Shown here: piece by piece, positions 56,185 through 64,000 of the stretch
Position numbering within the stretch: the stretch's first letter is position 1
How the letters are laid out: every line of letters begins with the position of its first letter
Assembly: GCF_032854445.1 (NCBI RefSeq)
Contig: NC_088295.1
Coordinates: 37,728,510 to 37,792,509 of the forward strand
Reading direction: 5' to 3'
Origin: Liolophura sinensis
Lineage: Eukaryota; Mollusca; Polyplacophora; Chitonida; Chitonidae
DNA length: 64,000 nucleotides
Made by a program: the position numbers and the translations under genes
The notes under the pieces: model-generated
Databases searched by the model: none
Seen by the model: only the letters and a program-made list of their open reading frames with translations
Told to the model about the DNA's origin: nothing

Positions 56185-57035
56185 AAGTCAAAATTTTAAA
56201 TCAAACAATGTGGTGAACAGCATGTCGTTGAACCAAAAAGTGCGAGCTACCGAAGGGAGGTAGGATATCGGTGGATTTTGTTCTGTATAGTTTAATACAC
56301 TCATAAATAATAGGTTCCTTTTATACGTTCTTCCGCCTAAGCCCGGCTTTGGAGATTAGACTAATATTGACCCGGGGGACTCGTTCATATCGGCTCTCAT
56401 TTTATCTGACGACTCGTCTTACATTGATGATAAGCTTTCTACTTTACCGATGATACAATTTTTCTTCTTACATGGGATTAATATAATTAAGCAAGGGATA
56501 CGCTTTTGCTAAACCCATGCATGTTATGCAGAGCATCTAAAAACATTTATGGTTGACATGTTAAAACCAGCATAGGCATATGGGTTTATCGATATATCCA
56601 GAGCCGACTTAAAATGTCATACAACTAGGGGATTACATTAAGTGTAAGTTTTCTTACTCTACCTGGAATTCATCAAAGCCACTTTTGTCCCAAGAGGCAT
56701 TGAGCTCTGCCGTACTCTTTAATTATGCACAGAAGAACTAAGCTGCGCCTATTTGCCTGACTTGATAGCCTGACGGAGTTTAACGGTTGTATTCATGTGC
56801 ATGTCTATAAACACTGACAGCATATTTATTGTAGAATGATTCTTTACCCTCACTGACAGTGATGGGCAGGTGTAACTTGGGAGGAATAACTTGATCAACA
56901 TCACACCTGTTTTATGTTCTCTTTCGGCCTGTTCACAGTAACAGTGTATATATGCAGTAAATGACATGAATAAAATAACAAGGTCCACAGACATAATCTT
57001 GGTTATATATCCTTTCTCTTCCCACCACTTTCACT
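56185..57035. other. Intergenic DNA, nothing recognised
   Basis: No coding signal or known repeat. Confidence 0.4.
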
Positions 57036-57039
57036 TGCG

Positions 57040-57215
57040 CAGTGAGCAGTGGTACGATGGTATTATATATTACCGGTACTATATATGATATAGGATACAG
57101 GTACAACATGACGGTATATACGAATCGATGGTACGATACGATTGCATATATCACAATTTACATCGCGATGGTACGATATAATGGTACGATACGGTGGTAC
57201 GATAGTGCAGGCTGC
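57040..57215. repeat. Degenerate (GGTACGATA)n-type low-complexity tract
   Basis: Repeated ATGGTACGATA words interleaved with TATATA stretches. Confidence 0.65.
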
Positions 57216-57557
57216 GTGAAATTCGCTTCACAATCTCTGCCAAAATGTCAGGCGCTGCCATGATGCCTCAGATTTTTGGCTTTCGTTTGTGTTTAACACT
57301 GTGATCAAAACTTGTATGTATAAGTTGCAGCCGAATCAAAAAGGACTGGATTTGAAGACTCGACTTTTGGTCAGGTGTCTAATAGTTGCAGCGCTTTAAC
57401 CATGCAGGTGGATACTAATACATATGCGCAAACTTCTGCTTTGTAGCATAATATGCCACGCTCATATACCGTTACGGAATGTTGAAGTCGCTCTGATGGC
57501 GAGCATGCATATAGCAGCTTTTAATTCCTGTGACACGACAATAACACTTGTACATGC

Positions 57558-58527
57558 ACAATGGTTTGAGCACCTGTGTTAACACTGCGCAGTATTTACA
57601 AAAGTGCATACTCAATGGTTTGAGCACCTGTGTTAACACTGAGCAGTATTTACAGAAGTGCATGCACAATGGTTTGAGCACCTGTGTTCACACTGAGCAG
57701 TATTTACAGAAGTGCATGCACAATGGTTTGAGCACCTGTGTTAACACTGAGCAGTATTTACAGGAGTGCATGCACAATGGTTTGAGCACCTGTGTTAACA
57801 CTGAGCAGTATTTACAAAAGTGCATACTCAATGGTTTGAGCACCTGTGTTAACACTGAGCAGTATTTACAGAAGTGCATGCACAATGGTTTGAGCACCTG
57901 TGTTCACACTGAGCAGTATTTACAGAAGTGCATGCACAATGGTTTGAGCACCTGTGTTCACACTGAGCAATATTTACAGGAGTGCATGCACAATGGTTTG
58001 AGCACCTGTGTTCACACTGAGCAGTATTTACAGAAGTGCATGCACAATGGTTTGAGCACCTGTGTTAACACTGAGCAGTATTTACAGAAGTGCATGCACA
58101 ATGGTTTGAGCACCTGTGTTAACACTGAGCAGTATTTACAGAAGTGCATGCACAATGGTTTGAGCACCTGTGTTCATACTGAGCAGTATTTACAGAAGTG
58201 CATGCACAATGGTTTGAGCACCTGTGTTCATACTGAGCAGTATTTACAGAAGTGCATGCACAATGGTTTGAGCACCTGTGTTAACACTGAGCAATATTTA
58301 CAGGAGTGCATGCACAATGGTTTGAGCACCTGTGTTAACACTGAGCAGTATTTACAGGGGTGCATGTACAATGGCTTGAGCACCTGTGTTAACACTAAGC
58401 AGTATTTACAGGAGTGCATGCACAATGGTTTGAGCACCTGTGTTAACACTGAGCAATATTTACAGGAGTGCATGCACAATGGTTTGAGCACCTGTGTTAA
58501 CACTGCGCGGTATTTACAGGAGTGCAT
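57558..58527 (+). repeat. Minisatellite, 54-bp unit, 18 copies, frame-preserving
   Basis: The unit AATGGTTTGAGCACCTGTGT + TAACACTGAGCAGTATTTAC + AGAAGTGCATGCAC repeats 18 times with no frame-shifting indel. The plus frame translates as NGLSTCVNTEQYLQKCMH per unit within a 337-codon frame (57548-58561) and the minus strand is also partly open. Units 1-4 and 5-8 form a 216-bp higher-order pair: both start with a K-CIL variant and end with an E-CMH variant. Edge units differ most (ACTGCGC). No signal peptide, splice context or codon bias supports translation, so I call it satellite DNA first. Confidence 0.92.
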
Positions 58528-58569
58528 GATAATGATCAGATTACACTCCTCGATTGTGTGAGTCCATGA

Positions 58570-59860
58570 CGTTAGTTATATTAGATTATATTAGGTGCTA
58601 GAATTACTAAAATATATACACTGTCTACTATTTAAGGAAAAAATACTTCGTATGAACTTAGTCGACTCAGCTCTTAACAGATTTGTTCTGTTGGTCCACT
58701 TTATTAACTTCATAAAAGTTCACTGCTAGGAGAAACACAATATAAAATTTTCCATTTACGGTGGTTTCTTTTCTGTTTTTGACTGATTATTCATTTTTTC
58801 TGTATGTGGCATATACAAGTACACTTCCTGTTTCGGCCAATCGTCATATTCACTCACTTGTGTTCATATTTTAGACATTGCAAACGCGGAATACATAAAT
58901 ATATGAATTCTAGTTCATTCCGAATCTCGACTTTGTGTTCAGCCACACGCATCGTGCGAATTTAATTTGTGTCTGTCAGTCTACGTTTTCACTGGATCAT
59001 GCATGAAATGCGATTAGCGTATTTACATGTCTCCTATATCCTATATGACCTTTCCTTTGCCATTTAAACAAATATCTCAGGTTGTCCGTAGATTTCTTAA
59101 TCAGTTTATCCAATTTACTAATTGTCTGATAATCTGTTTTGAAGACATGATATCTACGAAATTTTGCTAAGATGCAAGTTTGGTTCCTTCGGATCATTGT
59201 TCAAAAGAACAACAACGTTTGTGAAATCGTAGGGCTTGATAGGACGTCTAAAACCCAACTTTTGAAATAATCGTACCTGCATGGTTGAGCATATTAAAGA
59301 CTCCTTATCTAAATACCTTATCTAAAGCAGAAAACTCCGGCTGATTAGAAAGCTCGGACCGTGGTCATGTAGCCAAGGTAAAAAATCCTATAATCCGTAA
59401 TCATGCATGTACCCATGGGTTTTCAACGATCCTATATACTAAGTCATGTTGTGATGGAGTCCACGATAAGGCATGTCTATGGCCGGCTTCAGGTGGGTAA
59501 TATTTGGCTTGGTTTATTATTACATGTTTCACATTGCAAACTAATATGGTGCTATGAGACTGAAATCAAACGAGACGTCATAAGTTGATTCGTGTTCTTT
59601 ATAGGCAAGGAACCTTGCCAATGCCATATGACTGCCTGTGTCTGTATTAGTAGTTTATACTCAACAAACAATATAAACGCACGAAACAATTTTATATTGT
59701 TTTCTCTCAGTATTAAATAACGTGGCAACTCAACAATTAGGGTAAGTGTCCAGTATTAATTGTGGCTTCAATTTCCACCAGATTTTTATATTTTACGGCA
59801 ATAATCCAGAGGCTATCGCTTCTTGAAAACAGAATGGTCGGTAATCAGAGTTCATGCTCT
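58570..59860. other. Intergenic DNA, nothing recognised
   Basis: Short open frames only. Confidence 0.4.
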
Positions 59861-59872
59861 TCGTATTAAATG

Positions 59873-60140
59873 GGGGGCCTCCGTGGCTCAGTTGGTTAGC
59901 GCGCTAGCGCAGCGTAATGATCCAGGAGTCTCTCACCAATGCGGTCGTTGTGAGTTCAAGTCCAGTTCATGCTGGCTTCCTCTCCGGCCGTACGTGGGAA
60001 GGTCCGACAGCAGCCTGCAGATGGTCGTGGGTTTCCCCTCGGGCGCTGCCCGGTTTCCTCTTACGTTAATGCTGGTCGCTGTCGTATAACTGAAATATTC
60101 TTGAGTACGGCGTAAAACACCAATCAAATAAATAAATAAA
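59873..60140 (+). mobile_element. SINE-1, full-length young copy
   Basis: Head GGGGCCTCCGTGGCTCAGTT, GGTTAGCGCGCTAGCGCAGC, B box GAGTTCAAGTCC, full core, and ACACCAATCAAATAAATAAA tail. The perfect 12-bp duplication TCGTATTAAATG flanks it at 59861-59872 and 60141-60152. This is the best copy to use as the family reference. Confidence 0.93.
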
Positions 60141-60152
60141 TCGTATTAAATG

Positions 60153-61350
60153 TTAACAGTGAACACAGTCGGTACTGGATGTTGTGAGTATATACTACAG
60201 CTATCAGGTACCCAGTGGGCACATAAACTGAAGCTTCGTATGCGTCAAAAATCAGAAAATATTTAAAGCAAATGTTGGTCACAATTAATGAAGTTGGAGC
60301 AGCAAAATTTCATAATCCTATAGTAACATGCGTTAACCCTTAACCGAAGGCAATATAAGCGACTGGACAACCCAAGCATGACTGACTATAATCGTCCTGC
60401 ACAAGGGTAGTATCTCTCGTGTATATAAAGTAAGTGACAATCCAATTTCTTAATGAATGATTGTTTTAGCAAACAATGCAATAGAATACCTGTTTGGCCA
60501 TTGACAATGGTTGGCATATTTTCTTCCAATGTTAATTGTTTATGTTTATGTCCTGATTTTGCATATTGTTCGCCAAGGTACGTATATATATATAAGCATA
60601 ACTGTTTTTGGCCATGCCCCTTTTCTATTCCATCGAATTACATATATAGGAGAGCCCCACATGACCACATGTTCTGAAAACAATTTCAGTTAAATTTCTT
60701 ATTTTTAATTTATATCGCATATTTTTTCTTGTCTATTTTAAATTATACATTCTGTTGTTTCGTCAGTTGATGTGATTAATGAACAGTGTGGCCTAATTTA
60801 TCTTGGGCAATGGGATCTAAATTATCATGTCTTGGGCAGTATGATCTATTTTAGATACAAGCTGACAAAAAACATTGTTTGCGCACTATATATGCATAAA
60901 TAATTGAATTATCCTTCTCGTCCGGAAATAATCAGCTGGACATAGACACAATATCGGCTTGTCGTTTTTGATGGATTTATTACATCTGCTAATGACATGG
61001 CAATATCCGGTGTGTGGAAAAAACAGGAAATAATACCATGATCACAAAAAATTCCTTAAAACTAATCACACACATCGTAAAAAGCTGAAACTTAATCCTT
61101 AACTTGTTTCTTCCCGTCGTCTAGGTAATTTATCTACATTTTTCCTAAAAGATCGGAATGTTACCGAAAGAGAACGACATCCACTGACAGCTATTTTGAA
61201 TTCCATCAAATATATGGGATATGGTTTAAGTGTGATAATGCCGTTATTTAGTTACTAACGTGACATGCATTTTGAACACGGGGGTCAGGAATTTAAATGT
61301 ATTTTACATAAATAATTTAATAACGTGTCCCTGTCCTGTCGGGTCCTAAT
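60153..61350. other. Intergenic DNA, nothing recognised
   Basis: AT-rich; short open frames only. Confidence 0.4.
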
Positions 61351-61359
61351 TCTGCTTAA

Positions 61360-61565
61360 GGCATGGCGCTAAAGGGCGCGTAACTTATATTAACAGTTAG
61401 AATAAAACCCTAAAAGAGGTAAACAAGAAGCTGTTTTTCATCAGATACGTGGCATCGACATGGCTGAAATACTGTCGATGTGGCGTTAAGCCATTATCAT
61501 TCATTCAGTCAGTCATCATATATGTGTAACCACTTGTCAACTAACTAAAACACCGCTGCTCTACT
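61360..61565 (+). repeat. Dispersed repeat R4, copy 2, with a SINE-2 tail inserted
   Basis: Shares ordered blocks with 46882-47045 (AACAGTTAGAATAAAACCCT and flanks) but contains about 60 extra bp at 61455-61514. The extra part (CATGGCTGAAATACTGTCGA, TGTGGCGTTAAGCCATTATC, ATTCATTC) is the 3' end of SINE-2. Confidence 0.65.
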
Positions 61566-61569
61566 TTTA

Positions 61570-63780
61570 CTCCCTTTGGCAAGTTGGTGACCAGCTTTTG
61601 CACATGTCACGTACATGAGAACACAATATTGATGCAGGACAACTGGTCCATAGTGAGCGTTTACGAACACCCCACGAGCAGAGCGAGCGGCATAATTTAC
61701 AAATCCCTGTCCATGACTGGCATCAAACGCACACCACGTATATCCATCTCGATTGAAAGGCAGGTACGTTTAACCACTAGACCACGACCACTAGACTTCT
61801 CCGAGATTTGGAATTTTAAACATCGTGCACATTTGTCTTGCATTGTAAACATGAACTGTATTTTTGTATGTACAATCATATTTTGTATCACTGGGGACCA
61901 GTGGTTTGTTACCAATAAAATCCAGCGTTCAAATTGAGCTGCAGGACAAACGGATTATCCCCACCTACATATACAAACCCGTAAACATAACCTGGAGTTC
62001 GTCGCAAAACACCATGCAGCCTGTGATGGAGAAACAATTTCAGAAAAATGTCACAGAAGAAGAAACCGAGTAGGTTTGCGTGATGCTAAAAGCATTTAAT
62101 TACATCGTCATTGTCCGGAAACATTTGCCAACAGAATTAACAGCTTTAAGAAGATGGTGGGGAAATAGTGATTGATCAATCACTAAATGAAGATGTGTGT
62201 AAAACGCAATGTGTATATATGATCAGGACTATTGAACGAGATAACTTTCACTTTGGGCTTTACGATTTTTCTGATTGATGTTTTACTGCGTGTTCAGGAC
62301 AACATTTTACCTGTATGACGGTGATTAGGTGTATCCCGTTGTGCCACTGAACACGCTAAATATTCCACACAGCAACGATGTCAGTTTCATTTCTGGCTTT
62401 ATTGCTTTGATTTACTTAATTAACTGAATGCATCGACATTACTGTGAACCTAAAATTTTATGAAACATTTATGCACGTCCCATACAATCATTACAATACA
62501 ATCATTTTGACAATCACATAAATGTGTACAGGTAAATTTTATATGGTTTCATACTAAATCATTCACGAATGGCTTGATAAGCCACACATCCATAAATCTT
62601 GTGAATATGTCAGAAAACGACCAATAGCCTGCACACAGAGAATAAATCTGAATTATAAATAATCTGAAAATATAATAGGGGGTAAAAGTGATATATAAAG
62701 ACCTGTAAAGATCGTACACGGAAATATGTTAATAATATCGTTTTCAAGAAAACAAAACAAGTTAAACCGCATGAGTTGAAAACATTACCTCAGCAGTAAT
62801 GTGGAGCTACATAAATGAAATTTCAAATGATCAGTTCCTACATACATATACCATATGCGGTGTACGATCAACATATGTATATGGTTGAATAGATTAATTA
62901 TACCCATTTTCATAAAAAAATATAACTCATTACTTTCAAAAACTATGGAACTGTAGTTTCAAAAAATATGGACTGGTTGAATAGCCACAAAATATCTGAA
63001 AATGAATAATACAACTTGCAGCAAAACACAAGAAGACTTTCGTGGAGAAGACCTCGCGTATAGTAATCTTAAGAAAAGTACAATTACCCTACAGCAGTAC
63101 ACAACTGGAAACTCCTCCTGTATACGTTTGGTTCATATATAGCGACTTCTGACGATCATGTTTGATGTTCTTGTAGGGTGATCCACCAAAGTCATCAAAA
63201 TAACTGTCTTACCCATCCATTGGCCTCTATCAGTATACCTTTGGTTGAGTTATATTCATTAATTATATTTGACTAGGTAACCACATCAAAACTTTCAAAC
63301 ATTTCAATAATAATAATAATAAGACATTAATAAAAACAATATAAATTGTATATAGAGTATAACAAAAATATAAGGGTACGTTTAATGTCTATTAGCAAAT
63401 GCCATTCGACAAAAGATGATGTGAGATTCTCCGAGAAATTAAATCAAAATAAAGCCATACACATATTCTGGATTGGAGTAAGCAGCTGTTTTACAAAGAT
63501 ATATTCCCTGACTAGTTTAGCTGTCATTTAATTCTGTACAGGAAATCTGTATACAGATGGCATTATTCATAGGGATCTCGTTATTACCAGTCCAGTTGCG
63601 TCTTATGCCTTCCAGGCGAGCACTGGAATATACTGTTTTACTGGTTAAATGTCTAATCATCTATTCACACTTATATATATATGGCAACTGCATTTACTTA
63701 TATATATGACGCTCGCACCCGAGTGCTTATAGCTCAAACTATTCACTTACTTCACTCTGCCAAGTGTTGCATGCCCAACC
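61570..63780. other. Intergenic DNA, nothing recognised
   Basis: AT-rich, with a few short (AAT)n and (TA)n runs. Confidence 0.4.
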
Positions 63781-63792
63781 TTTAAAATGTCC

Positions 63793-64000
63793 TACACTTG
63801 GTTCTAGACCGAAGTATGCAGTAAGCATATCGTTAGTCAAAATCACACAGAATGTCCTACACTTAGACCATACTGATGGAATGCTTTACTATATCAGTAA
63901 GAAAATAATTAATCAAAATCACAGGGAATGTCCTACACCTGGTTACAGACTAATGGAATGCTTTACTATATCAGTACAAATCGTTAGTCATAATCATGCA
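63793..64000. repeat. Tandem repeat, ~65-76-bp unit, 3 copies, running off the right edge
   Basis: Units start AATGTCCTACACTTGG, AATGTCCTACACTTAG and AATGTCCTACACCTGG. The last two share GGAATGCTTTACTATATCAG, and each ends in a GTTAGTCAAAATCAC-like block. It may continue beyond the window. Confidence 0.75.

Noticed and set aside
57472..58527. Reverse-strand open frames in the 54-bp satellite
   Set aside because: Mirror of the same period-of-three effect; no independent coding evidence.

Overview
This is a metazoan nuclear genomic window, AT-rich, with split genes (GT-AG introns), long repeat-rich introns and intergenic DNA, and many tRNA-derived short interspersed elements (SINEs). The SINE tails (TTCTTGAGTACGGCGTAAAA followed by CACCAATCAAATAAATAAA) look like those I associate with molluscs, so a mollusc, probably a bivalve or gastropod, is the best guess. 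Another lophotrochozoan is not excluded. The organism call is inference from repeats and gene content, not from a database match.

Three genes are supported. (1) Positions 264-14621, plus strand: HAUS5, subunit 5 of the augmin (HAUS) microtubule-nucleation complex. Its first exon or exons lie off the left edge, and about 15 exons are visible down to the stop. (2) Positions 19777-37337, plus strand: a complete 26-exon SEC31 gene, the outer-coat COPII scaffold. The exon lengths add to 3714 nt, exactly 1237 codons plus stop. A probable non-coding first exon and promoter lie near 18.6-18.8 kb. (3) Positions 44946-46145, minus strand: a class A (rhodopsin-type) G-protein-coupled receptor of 399 residues with an intronless coding region. 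HAUS5 and SEC31 lie head to tail about 5 kb apart. I see no functional link between the three genes: they serve spindle microtubule branching, ER export and cell-surface signalling.

The rest is non-coding and repeat-rich. At least three SINE families are present. SINE-1 is the commonest, with four or more copies carrying clear target-site duplications and one inserted in the tail of another. SINE-2 has one near-full copy and several extreme 5' truncations. SINE-3 copies are old. There are also two fold-back (inverted-repeat) elements, a mariner-type transposase relic, and many minisatellites. The largest is a 54-bp array at 57.56-58.53 kb that keeps a 337-codon frame open.

The most unusual observation is that two minisatellites, one in each split gene, start inside the 3' end of a coding exon. 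They carry many extra copies of that exon's own 5' splice site into the following intron (HAUS5 exon at 10604-10721; SEC31 exon 8 at 24782-24934). Other points of interest are a 21-bp SINE insertion with a 16-bp target duplication beside an unfilled paralogous site, a long hairpin-forming repeat inside a SEC31 intron, and paired TGACGTG elements at the presumed SEC31 promoter.
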